Shown here one piece after another: positions 54,198 through 61,562 of a stretch of 64,000 nt of DNA. Both the position numbers and the translations under genes were made by a program. Origin of the DNA: Nonomuraea fuscirosea (GTDB lineage: Bacteria; Actinomycetota; Actinomycetes; Streptosporangiales; Streptosporangiaceae); assembly GCF_003001935.1 (NCBI RefSeq), contig NZ_PVNG01000004.1:1-64000 (forward strand), written 5' to 3'. The notes under the pieces were generated by a model that worked only from the letters and a program-made list of their open reading frames with translations, did not search any database and was not told where the DNA came from. Each line of letters starts with the position of its first letter. The stretch's first letter is position 1.

Positions 54198-54219
54198 GCG
54201 CCCGGCGCGGGCCGGGCGC
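54198..54219. terminator. bidirectional terminator candidate
   Basis: GCGCCCGG (54198-54205) and CCGGGCGC (54212-54219) form a perfect 8-bp stem around six bases, between the convergent DapA-type and propeller genes. Confidence 0.65.
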
Positions 54220-54234
54220 GTTCCCCGGGCGGGG

Positions 54235-56172
54235 TCAGATGGCGATGCGGATGAGGTTGCGGCCCTTGAGGCCGTACAGGGCCTTGCGGGACGGGTCGAT
54301 GGTGATGCGGGAGCCGCCGCCGAACCAGTCGCTCGCCAGCCCATCCACGATCTTGCGGGCGGTGAAGGCGACCAGATCGACCTTGTAGACGGCGTCCTCG
54401 TCGCTCGTGTACGCCTTCGTCCCGGACAGCACCAGGTCGCCGCCCCGGTCGCAGACCTTGAGGGTGCGGGTGACCTTGCGTCGGCGCGGGTCGAACTCGA
54501 ACAGCACGCCGTCTCCGGTGATGCCGTACAGGGCGAGCGCCGTGTGCTTGAGGCTCGTGACGGAGGTCGCGCCGGCCACCGGCTCGACCTCCCACGTCAC
54601 CTCGCGGCGCCGCAGGTCGAACGCGGCCAGCCGGGCCGTGGACGTCACCGGCGGTGACCCGAGGCCCTCCTGCGTGCTGGTGCCCAGGTAGACGGTGCCC
54701 AGCCGGGCGGTCAGCGCGAACACCGTCTGGCGCTCGACGACCGGCCGGTAGGTGTCGAGCCGGCCGCTGCGCGGGTCGTAGACGTCGAGCGCGCCGTTCT
54801 GGTGACCGGGCTCCGGCTGGGTGGACATCACGATCAGGCCGGTCGCCCGGTCGTGGCACAGATCCTTGGGCCGGTCCTGATTGTGGCCGGTACGCAGGAG
54901 CAGCTCGGCCTCGGCGTCGCCCGCGCGGTGGGAGTAGAGGGCGGCCTGGGTGTAGACCCCGAGGTACGTGATCCCGTTCGCGGTCATGATGGTCTTCGGC
55001 TCGCCGGGGATCGGCAGCCGGGTGACCTCGCCGGAGGCCAGGTCGTGCACGTCGCAGCCGCCCTTGCCGCCCACGTAGACGCGCTCGCCGTCGCTGTGCA
55101 CGGACATGGGCTCCTCGGGGGCGGCCTTGAAGCCCTTGGCCACGTGGCTGACGTACTCGATGCCGCCGGTCGCGGGGTCGTAGACGAAGACGCCCGGCTC
55201 CTGGACGCCGTAGATGCGGCCCCCGTGCTCCAGGATCCGTACGGTCTGCGCCTCGGGGAACGGCACCCCGAGCACCTCGTACGTGCCGTCCTCGATCCGG
55301 TAGCGGTAGAACGTGCCGGACGGCCGCCCGGCGAAGTACACCCAGCCGTCGTGGATCAGCACCGAGACGACGTACTTCTCGCCCGGCGCGGTGGCCTTGA
55401 CCACCTGGTACGCGGCCGGGTTCGTCTTCTCCAGCACGATCAGCTCGCCCAGCGAGTTCATCCCGCCGGCGATGTGGGTGGCGCTGATCGACATGCTCGA
55501 CACCCAGTCGCGGTCGGCCACCTCGGCGGGCAGCAGCTCGCGCTTGTCGCCGGTCCTCCTGTCGATCGCGACGAGGTGGGCGTTGCTGCCGACGCCGGCG
55601 TAGACGTGGGTGTCGTCGGCCTGGATGCTGCGCACGTACGACTCGCCGGGGGCGGGCTGGCCCAGGTCGCGGCTTGCTCCCGTGGCGGGGTCGTACTCGA
55701 CCACGCGGCCGGGCTGCGAGGTGCCCAGGTAGACCTTGCCGTCGGGCGAGGAGGCCATGGTCCAGATGTAGGGGTCGGGATACTCGGCGACCTTCGTGGT
55801 CGTACCGGTCAGGGTGTCGATCCGGTACAGGTCCGACCTGGAGTGGGTGCCCACGTAGACGTCGGTGCCGACCTTGCACATCGCCCAGATGCCCACGCCC
55901 GAGGTGATGTCGAAGTGGGCGGTGACCTTGTCCTGGCCCAGGTCCCAGGCGCCGACGACGTTGGGCGCCAGGCCGCGCGAGCCGAGGTAGAGCACGTCGC
56001 CGACGAACTCGGCGTTGCCCAGCGGGCTGGTGACGCTGGCCGGGCCGAGGTCGGTGATCGTGCCCTCACGCTCGCGGCCCGCGGCGAGGGCGGGGGTGGC
56101 GGTGAGCGCGGGCAGGGAGGTCACGGCCGCGGTGGCGGCCGCGGCCTGGAGGAAACGGCGGCGGGGGATCAT
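54235..56172 (-). CDS. Tat-exported beta-propeller protein, copy 1
   Basis: The 645-residue protein starts with a twin-arginine signal (MIPRRRFLQAAAATAAVTSL) cut near ALAAG. The rest is a repeat of WD/PQQ-like blades, each with VYVGTHSRSDLYRIDT-, VYLGTSQPGRVVEYDPATG- or LYGITGDGVLFEFDP-type strands, seven or eight in all. No PQQ- or metal-binding cluster is evident. It should act on, or bind, an extracellular substrate of the pathway. GAGGAG ten bases before ATG 56172 sets the start. It is the last gene of an operon with two amidohydrolase-like genes. A Sec-exported relative lies at 57806. Confidence 0.8.
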   Translation of the reverse strand: MIPRRRFLQAAAATAAVTSLPALTATPALAAGREREGTITDLGPASVTSPLGNAEFVGDVLYLGSRGLAPNVVGAWDLGQDKVTAHFDITSGVGIWAMCKVGTDVYVGTHSRSDLYRIDTLTGTTTKVAEYPDPYIWTMASSPDGKVYLGTSQPGRVVEYDPATGASRDLGQPAPGESYVRSIQADDTHVYAGVGSNAHLVAIDRRTGDKRELLPAEVADRDWVSSMSISATHIAGGMNSLGELIVLEKTNPAAYQVVKATAPGEKYVVSVLIHDGWVYFAGRPSGTFYRYRIEDGTYEVLGVPFPEAQTVRILEHGGRIYGVQEPGVFVYDPATGGIEYVSHVAKGFKAAPEEPMSVHSDGERVYVGGKGGCDVHDLASGEVTRLPIPGEPKTIMTANGITYLGVYTQAALYSHRAGDAEAELLLRTGHNQDRPKDLCHDRATGLIVMSTQPEPGHQNGALDVYDPRSGRLDTYRPVVERQTVFALTARLGTVYLGTSTQEGLGSPPVTSTARLAAFDLRRREVTWEVEPVAGATSVTSLKHTALALYGITGDGVLFEFDPRRRKVTRTLKVCDRGGDLVLSGTKAYTSDEDAVYKVDLVAFTARKIVDGLASDWFGGGSRITIDPSRKALYGLKGRNLIRIAI

Positions 56173-56208
56173 GCGCTGGCACTCCTCAGGACGGGTTGGC
56201 CGCACGCT

Positions 56209-56228
56209 ATTACGGCCTAGGCCGTAAT
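56209..56228 (-). promoter_or_regulatory. regulon operator, site 5 (perfect 20-bp palindrome)
   Basis: ATTACGGCCTAGGCCGTAAT is fully symmetric. The stop codon TAG of the upstream amidohydrolase gene lies in its centre, and it stands 37 bases before the propeller gene. It may give this gene its own controlled promoter inside the operon. Confidence 0.78.
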
Positions 56229-56945
56229 GTCCAGATCAAAAAGTCGTACGGCGTTCCGCCACGCGATCAGCTCGGCCGTCTCCGCGTCCAGCCCGGCGGC
56301 CGCCACGGCCCCGAACGCCGACGCCGGGTCGATGAGGGTCGAGTCGGTGCCGAACAGCAGGCGGGTGCGGTCCACCGCCGCCGCGACCCGGGAGACGCGG
56401 CCCGCCGGGGCGTGGGAGTAGCAGGGCTCCAGGTAGAGCCGGTCGCAGGCGTTCGCGGCCTCGATGGCGTACGGGTAACCGTCGGCGCCCATGTGCCCCG
56501 CGATGACCCGCAGGCCGGGCGTGCTCTCACAGACCTCGGCCAGGTCCAGCACCGTGGCGCCCCAGGTGTGCACCAGCGCGGGCACCCCGGCCTCGGCGAC
56601 CATGGCCAGCGCCTCCCGCGTCTGGGGCGAGGAGACGGGCGACCTCGTGTAGTCGGTGTGGATCTTGACCCCGGCGAACCTGCCCGTCGGGAGGTATTCG
56701 CGCAGGTCACGCTCGGCGTCGGCCTGCCTGCGCGGGTTGATCGTGACGTAGCCCAGGTGGCGCTCGCTCGTGGCCAGCCACTCCGCCAGGGCCCGGTTGC
56801 CCGCCGGCGCGTCGTAGATCACCGCCTCGGTGGCCGACACGATCGACAGGGCGATGCCGTACCGGTCCATGGTCGCCAGGTTGGCGCCGGCCACGTCCAT
56901 GGTGAAGAACCACGGGCCCCAGTGGGCGTGCACATCGATGATCAT
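56217..56945 (-). CDS. amidohydrolase-family protein with intact metal site, copy 1
   Basis: The 242-residue TIM-barrel protein is of the amidohydrolase-2 type. Metal ligands: VHAHWG (HxH) at residues 5-7, the candidate Lys/His region GVKIHTDYTRS (~92), HTWGAT (~125), GHMGADG (~150), and the Asp in LLFGTDSTLID (~198). It should hydrolyse or decarboxylate a C-N, C-O or C-C bond in a ring or carbonyl compound with Zn or Mn. ATG 56945 overlaps the stop of the previous gene by four bases. Its partner gene upstream encodes a relative without these ligands. Confidence 0.85.
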   Translation of the reverse strand: MIIDVHAHWGPWFFTMDVAGANLATMDRYGIALSIVSATEAVIYDAPAGNRALAEWLATSERHLGYVTINPRRQADAERDLREYLPTGRFAGVKIHTDYTRSPVSSPQTREALAMVAEAGVPALVHTWGATVLDLAEVCESTPGLRVIAGHMGADGYPYAIEAANACDRLYLEPCYSHAPAGRVSRVAAAVDRTRLLFGTDSTLIDPASAFGAVAAAGLDAETAELIAWRNAVRLFDLDITA

Positions 56946-57727
56946 CCGAACAGCCTCCTCGCGTTGCCGCCCGCCACCGCGGCGACCTCGTCCGGCGTCA
57001 GGCCGCTGGTCGCCAGGCGCAGCAGGGGGACGATCGGCTCGTAGTGGGGGGTGCGCGAGCCGAACACGAGACGGTCGGCCGGGACGGTCTCCAGCGCGTC
57101 GGGGGAGTTGAGCAGGCGGGTCGAGGTGTGGAACCCGGGCTCGTCGGCGGCGGCCACCAGGAAGTCGCCGAGGTGGTAGAAGTGCGTGTCCAGGAAGACG
57201 ACCTTGGCCTCCAGACCGGAGAACGGCTGCCAGAACCTGCGCACGTCACCGCCGGTCAGCACGACCAGGCCCGACAAGGCGGCCCGTCTGGCGACGTGGC
57301 GGACCGAGGGGAAGCCCGCCTCCACGCCCTGCTCGTCGGGGAACAGCCTGATCGCCCGCACGCCCAGGGGTTCGAGGCGGTCGATCTCGCGTACGGCGCC
57401 GATCGGGTCACGCAGATCGACGGTCCCGACCGGAATCACGTCCACCGCCCCCGCCGCGTCTCTTCCGGTCCCGGCGCCGCCACTCCCGGAGTCTCCGATG
57501 GTGCCACGCAGGGACAGGACCTCGTCGTTGCCCGACCGCACGTCGAACAGCGCGGCCCGCAGCGACGCCACCGCCCCCGCCCTGACGCGGTGCCCGGCCA
57601 GGGCCGCGAGCACGGATTCCGGGGTGCCCGGCGGGCCGTCGCGGTCGGGATACGCGCCGACCAGCACGTCCACGTCGAAGGTCACCTCAAGCTCGCCGAC
57701 CAGTCCACCAGCGTCGAACGCCGTCAC
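56942..57727 (-). CDS. degenerate amidohydrolase-family protein, copy 1
   Basis: The 261-residue protein has the same barrel pattern as its downstream neighbour, but the metal ligands are gone: FDAGGLVGEL stands for HxH, RAIRLFPDEQG for the Lys/His strand, and FGSRTPHYEP for the Asp strand. It keeps the surrounding hydrophobic framework and the C-terminal GGNARRLFG. A pseudoenzyme that pairs with the intact copy is the simplest reading. GTG 57727 is chosen because GGAGG lies just upstream; a further ATG would lie inside the operator. It heads the operon at 57727-54235. Confidence 0.72.
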   Translation of the reverse strand: MTAFDAGGLVGELEVTFDVDVLVGAYPDRDGPPGTPESVLAALAGHRVRAGAVASLRAALFDVRSGNDEVLSLRGTIGDSGSGGAGTGRDAAGAVDVIPVGTVDLRDPIGAVREIDRLEPLGVRAIRLFPDEQGVEAGFPSVRHVARRAALSGLVVLTGGDVRRFWQPFSGLEAKVVFLDTHFYHLGDFLVAAADEPGFHTSTRLLNSPDALETVPADRLVFGSRTPHYEPIVPLLRLATSGLTPDEVAAVAGGNARRLFG

Positions 57728-57737
57728 GCCGCCTCCA

Positions 57738-57777
57738 TTGACTATTCCCGATCCGCACATTACGGTCTGGGCCAAAA
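57738..57777 (+). promoter_or_regulatory. promoter with overlapping regulon operator, site 6
   Basis: TTGACT (57738-57743), 17 bases and TACGGT (57761-57766) form a plus-strand promoter for the 57806 gene. The operator TTACGGTCTGGGCCAAAA (57760-57777) overlaps the -10 box; its right arm is degenerate. The site also lies upstream of the divergent amidohydrolase operon and may serve both. Confidence 0.72.
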
Positions 57778-57805
57778 TTGGGCAACAACTCGCGGAGGTG
57801 CGGCC

Positions 57806-59929
57806 ATGCCGCGCGGTTCCCTCACGCTCTCAGCGGTCCTGGCCGCCGTGCTCCTCACCACGGCGGCCCCGGCCTCGGCAGCGGTCTTACCCACGCCCCC
57901 CACGTCATCCGGCCCATCAGCCGGCGCACCCTCGCCCGCCGTCCCGGTCACCGCCGAAACAGGCTTCCAGGGCCGCGCGTCCGAGGCCGCCGAAGGGTCC
58001 CGGTCCTGTGCGGGGACGCGGGTGGAGACGTTCGGACCGGCGTCGCTGACCGGCGCGATCGTCGGCGCCGCCGTTCACGACGGCAGGGCGTACGTCGTCA
58101 CCCGCGGCCAGAAGCCGCCCGTGCTGGCCGAGATCGACCTGGCCACGCGCGCGGTCGTCCGGACCGCCCGCCTGCCGGACGCCCCCGCGGCCGGGGAGCC
58201 CGAGGGCGGCTGGGCCACGGCGGTCTCCGGCGGCAAGGTCTACGTCGGCACGTACCCGGTGCCCGACCTCTACCGCTTCGACCCGGCCAGCGGCGAGGTG
58301 ACGCACCTGGCCTCGTTCGGCAAGAACGGCGGCTACATCTGGTCGCTGGCCGCCGCGCCCGACGGCACCCTCTACGCCGGCACGTACCCCGACGGCCGGG
58401 TCAGGGAGTACGACCCGGACACCGGCGCCGTGCGCGACTTCGGCGTGCTCGCCGCCGGCGAGCGCTACGTCAGGGCCGTCGTGGCCGACGACCGCACCGT
58501 CTACGCGGGCCTGCTCGACAAGGGCAAGCTGGTGGCGATCGACCGGGCCACGGGCGCGGTCAGGGAGCTGGCGCAGGGCACGACGGGCATCGGCGTGGTG
58601 GCCGAGCACGGCGACCGGGTCCTCGCGGTCAGCGGGCCGGCCCTGATCGACGTGCGCAAGGACGGCACCGACGTCAGGAACGTCCCCCTGGGCCCGCTCA
58701 GCCTCGACGCGCTCACGGTCGCCGCCGACGGCACCGTCTACGCCACCTCCCGCCCCGACGGCGCGATCCACCGCTACCGTACCGGCGACACCGCCCTCAC
58801 CCCGGTGGCCGATCCGCCGTCGCGGGACGACGAGACCAGGCGGATCGTGCTCACGGACGACGACACCCTCGTCGGGTTCTCCGGCAGCGGCGGCATGTGG
58901 TCGCTGGACCTGCGCACCGGCACGTCCGCGTTCACCGACCTGATCGAGGCGGGCCTGCCCGCCGGAGCCGAGCGCCCGCAGAGCATGCTGCTGGTGCCCG
59001 GCCGCGCCGTCTACGTCGGCGGGCACTTCTTCATGGACGTACGCGACCTGCGTACGGGCGAGCAGCGCAGGTTCCGCGTCCCCGGCGAGCCCAAGGACCT
59101 GGTCCGCCACGGGAACAAGATCTATGCCGCCCTCTATCCCAGCGGCCAGGTCGTCTCCGTCGACCTGCGCACCGACGAGGTCCGCCCGCTGGCCCGCCTG
59201 GGCCACGACCAGCAGCGCCCGTGGGACATCGAGTACGACCCGGGAACCGGCAAGCTGCTGGTCGCCTCCGCCCCGCTGGGCGCCAGGCTGGAGGGCGCCC
59301 TGTCGATCATCGACCCCGGCACCGGCGCGATCGACTCCTACCCGGGCGTCATCCCTGACCAGAGCCTGATGAGCCTGTCGCTCGACTCCCGCGCGGGCGT
59401 CGTCTACCTGGGCGGCGACGTGCTCGGCGGCGGCGGGACGCCGCCGGTCAGAGCGTCGGCCTCCGTCGCGGCCTTCGACCTGCGCACCCGTACGGTGCGC
59501 TGGCAGGTGGACCCGGTCCCGGGCATGCGGACGTTCCAGGACGTCAAGGTGCACGGCGGCCTGCTGTACGGGGTCTACAAGCGCGACTCCGGCACCTGGA
59601 TCGCCCTCGACCCGGCCACCGGGACGGTCAGGCAGCGGGGCGCCCTGTCCGGGTACGGCGAGCTGACCGTGCATCGCGGCCGGGTGTTCGCCGCCACGTT
59701 CTTCGGCGGCGGCAACGCGTACGAGCTGGGCACGGACGAGCCCGGCGGCGGCGCGCTCGGACCCGCCAGGCACCTGGCCACCGGTCTCGGCGACGACTGG
59801 TACACCAACCCGCAACTGCACTTCGAGCCCGGCTCGTGGCAGGCGTGGACCATGAGCGGCCGTCATCTGGCCAGGGTGGACCTGAACCCGCGCTGCCCGC
59901 TCTTGACCGTCACTCCACCGCAAGGCTAA
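57806..59929 (+). CDS. secreted beta-propeller protein, copy 2
   Basis: The 707-residue protein has a Sec signal (LTLSAVLAAVLLTTAAPASA), a Pro/Ser-rich linker (~30-70) and a propeller like that of 54235-56172. Shared features include blades of the type VYVGTYPVPDLYRFDPASG, the segment SASVAAFDLRTRTVRWQVDP (compare ARLAAFDLRRREVTWEVEP in the other copy), and GHDQQRPWDIEYDPGTG. GGAGGTG five bases before ATG 57806 is strong. It is followed ten bases later by the third amidohydrolase-like gene, which has its own promoter. Confidence 0.8.
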   Translation: MPRGSLTLSAVLAAVLLTTAAPASAAVLPTPPTSSGPSAGAPSPAVPVTAETGFQGRASEAAEGSRSCAGTRVETFGPASLTGAIVGAAVHDGRAYVVTRGQKPPVLAEIDLATRAVVRTARLPDAPAAGEPEGGWATAVSGGKVYVGTYPVPDLYRFDPASGEVTHLASFGKNGGYIWSLAAAPDGTLYAGTYPDGRVREYDPDTGAVRDFGVLAAGERYVRAVVADDRTVYAGLLDKGKLVAIDRATGAVRELAQGTTGIGVVAEHGDRVLAVSGPALIDVRKDGTDVRNVPLGPLSLDALTVAADGTVYATSRPDGAIHRYRTGDTALTPVADPPSRDDETRRIVLTDDDTLVGFSGSGGMWSLDLRTGTSAFTDLIEAGLPAGAERPQSMLLVPGRAVYVGGHFFMDVRDLRTGEQRRFRVPGEPKDLVRHGNKIYAALYPSGQVVSVDLRTDEVRPLARLGHDQQRPWDIEYDPGTGKLLVASAPLGARLEGALSIIDPGTGAIDSYPGVIPDQSLMSLSLDSRAGVVYLGGDVLGGGGTPPVRASASVAAFDLRTRTVRWQVDPVPGMRTFQDVKVHGGLLYGVYKRDSGTWIALDPATGTVRQRGALSGYGELTVHRGRVFAATFFGGGNAYELGTDEPGGGALGPARHLATGLGDDWYTNPQLHFEPGSWQAWTMSGRHLARVDLNPRCPLLTVTPPQG

Positions 59930-59948
59930 TTTCGGTCTGTGCCGAAAT
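59903..59948 (+). promoter_or_regulatory. promoter with overlapping regulon operator, site 7
   Basis: TTGACC (59903-59908), 18 bases and TAATTT (59927-59932) form a promoter inside the end of the propeller gene. The operator ATTTCGGTCTGTGCCGAAAT (59929-59948) overlaps the -10 box and the GTG at 59939, whose position six bases after the box suits a leaderless mRNA. Confidence 0.75.
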
Positions 59949-60625
59949 CAGTGCTGGACGCCCACCGGCTCATCGGGCCCGTGCCCTTCGACGACCTGCC
60001 CCGCGACCCGGGGCGGGAGATGGACCGGCTGGGCATCCACCACGCCTGCGTCACCCACACGCTCAGCCTCTACTCCGACGTCCACGCCGGCAACGAGGCG
60101 CTGCTCGGCCTGCGCGACCCCCGGCTCGTCCCGGTGCCCGTCCTGCTCCCCGAAGCGTTCGCGCCCGCCCAGGACTGGGACGTGCCGATGGTCCGCCTCT
60201 GCCCGGCCCGGCACCGGTACGAGCTCACCGGCCCCACGGCGCTGCGCCGGCTGGCGGACCTCGGCGCCGTCGCGGCGATCGAACTCGACGAGACCTCACC
60301 GGCCGAACTCGTCACCCTCACCCGCCGGCTGCCGGAACTGCGCGTCCTGCTGCTCAGCCCCGGCTACCGGCGGCTGCGCGCGATCGGCGAGCTCATGGCC
60401 GAGATCCCCAACCTGTGGCTGGAGATCGGCACCGTCAACACGCAGCGCGGCGTCGAATGGCTGGCCGCGCACTACGGCGCCGAGCGGCTCGTGTTCGGCA
60501 CCGGGGCTCCCGTCATGGACGACTGCGGGCCCCGCTTCCTGCTCGACCACCTCGAACTTCCGGAGGCCGACATCGACCTGATCGCCTCGGGCGGCAGCCT
60601 GCTCGGGCAGGGAGTCCTGCGGTGA
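59939..60625 (+). CDS. degenerate amidohydrolase-family protein, copy 2
   Basis: The 228-residue protein has the amidohydrolase barrel framework but lost the metal ligands: SVLDAHRLIGPV keeps one His of HxH, LLLSPGYRRL replaces the His strand, and LVFGTGAPVMDD replaces the Asp strand. It stands directly before an intact homologue, as on the other side of the cluster. GTG 59939 lies in the operator and would be leaderless; GTG 59951 is an alternative. Its end has been tandemly duplicated. Confidence 0.7.
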   Translation: MPKSVLDAHRLIGPVPFDDLPRDPGREMDRLGIHHACVTHTLSLYSDVHAGNEALLGLRDPRLVPVPVLLPEAFAPAQDWDVPMVRLCPARHRYELTGPTALRRLADLGAVAAIELDETSPAELVTLTRRLPELRVLLLSPGYRRLRAIGELMAEIPNLWLEIGTVNTQRGVEWLAAHYGAERLVFGTGAPVMDDCGPRFLLDHLELPEADIDLIASGGSLLGQGVLR

Positions 60626-60689
60626 TCCTCATCGACCGGCTCGCTTCGGGCGGCGACCTGCTCGGGCGAGGAGTCCTGCGGTGATCCTC
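60572..60689 (+). repeat. 59-bp tandem duplication spanning a stop/start junction
   Basis: Copy one 60572-60630 and copy two 60631-60689 differ at few positions. Each begins ATCGACC and ends GTCCTGCGGTGATCCTC, which contains a GTGA stop/start overlap. Confidence 0.9.
60622..60684 (+). CDS. 20-residue relay ORF created by the duplication
   Basis: GTG 60622 overlaps the stop of the degenerate amidohydrolase (GTGA), and the ORF's own TGA overlaps the GTG of the next gene (60681). The product, VILIDRLASGGDLLGRGVLR, repeats the C-terminus of the upstream gene. It may only serve to pass ribosomes on to the next gene; a function of the peptide itself is not suggested. Confidence 0.35.
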   Translation: MILIDRLASGGDLLGRGVLR

Positions 60690-61427
60690 GACGCGCACGG
60701 CCACCTCGGATCGTGGCCCGACTTCCTCATCCCCGACCCCTCCGCCGCCGGCATGGTGTCCCTGATGGACCGGCTCGGCATCGACGCGATCGGCATCAGC
60801 CACCTGCTCGCCGTCGGCCCGGACGCCGAGGAGGGCAACCGGCTGGCGTTCGCCGCGGCCGGGCGGCATCCCGGCCGGATCGGCGTCTGGCAGGTCTACA
60901 ACCCGCACCAGCGCAACCGGCTCACGGGCAGCGGCGTCTGGGGCGTGAAGATCCATCCGGACGTGCACGAATGCCGGCTCGACGACCGCCGCTACGACCC
61001 CGTGTGGGAGCTGGGCCTGCCCGTGCTCGCCCACGGCCAGACCGGCTCCCCGTGGAGTGACCCGGCGCAGTTCGTCACCGTGGCCGGGCGGCATCCGCAC
61101 GTGCCGCTCCTGCTCGGCCACGCCGGGCTCTGGCCGAACGGCTTCGCCAGGGCGGCCGAGCTGGCGGGCCCGTATCCGAACCTCTTCCTGGAGATCTGCG
61201 GTTCCAAGATGACCGGCCGCTGGATCGCCCGGCTGGCCGAGCTGATCGGCGCCGACCGGGTGATCTACGGCTCCGACGCCTGCTTCCTCGACCTGCGCGT
61301 CGGCTTCGGCCGCGTCGCCCTGGCTCCCCTCACCGATGCCGACCGCACCCTCGTCCAGGGCGCCAACCTCGCCCGCCTGCTGCCCCCGGACCAACCGGCC
61401 GGGCCCGCCCGATCGCCCGAGCCGTGA
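60681..61427 (+). CDS. amidohydrolase-family protein with intact metal site, copy 2
   Basis: The 248-residue protein keeps the ligand set: LDAHGHLGSW (HxH, residues ~5-7), KIHPDVHECR (~93), AHGQTGSPWSDP, LLGHAGLW and VIYGSDACFLD. It is closest in plan to the intact copy at 56217-56945. The reaction is unknown but should use Zn or Mn. CGAGGAG seven bases before GTG 60681 supports the start. The C-terminal ~20 residues are Pro/Ala-rich and are part of a 52-bp tandem duplication. Confidence 0.85.
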   Translation: MILDAHGHLGSWPDFLIPDPSAAGMVSLMDRLGIDAIGISHLLAVGPDAEEGNRLAFAAAGRHPGRIGVWQVYNPHQRNRLTGSGVWGVKIHPDVHECRLDDRRYDPVWELGLPVLAHGQTGSPWSDPAQFVTVAGRHPHVPLLLGHAGLWPNGFARAAELAGPYPNLFLEICGSKMTGRWIARLAELIGADRVIYGSDACFLDLRVGFGRVALAPLTDADRTLVQGANLARLLPPDQPAGPARSPEP

Positions 61428-61500
61428 TCGCCCGAGCCTCGGGTGCGTGGCCGGACCCGCCCGTTCAGCCGAGCCGTGATCGCCCGAGCCTCGGTCATCC
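61397..61500 (+). repeat. 52-bp tandem duplication spanning a gene end
   Basis: Copy one 61397-61448 contains the stop at 61425-61427; copy two 61449-61500 repeats it. The last 24 bases, GAGCCGTGATCGCCCGAGCC plus TCGG, are identical. Confidence 0.85.
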
Positions 61501-61562
61501 CGTCCTCGATCGCCTGAACCCGTTCGTCGTGGCCCCGTTCGTGCAGACAAGGACCAACTCGT

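Noticed and set aside
57728-57775. Start of the degenerate amidohydrolase at 57775
   Set aside because: It would lie in the operator and add an extension unlike the fold; GTG 57727 has GGAGG directly before it.
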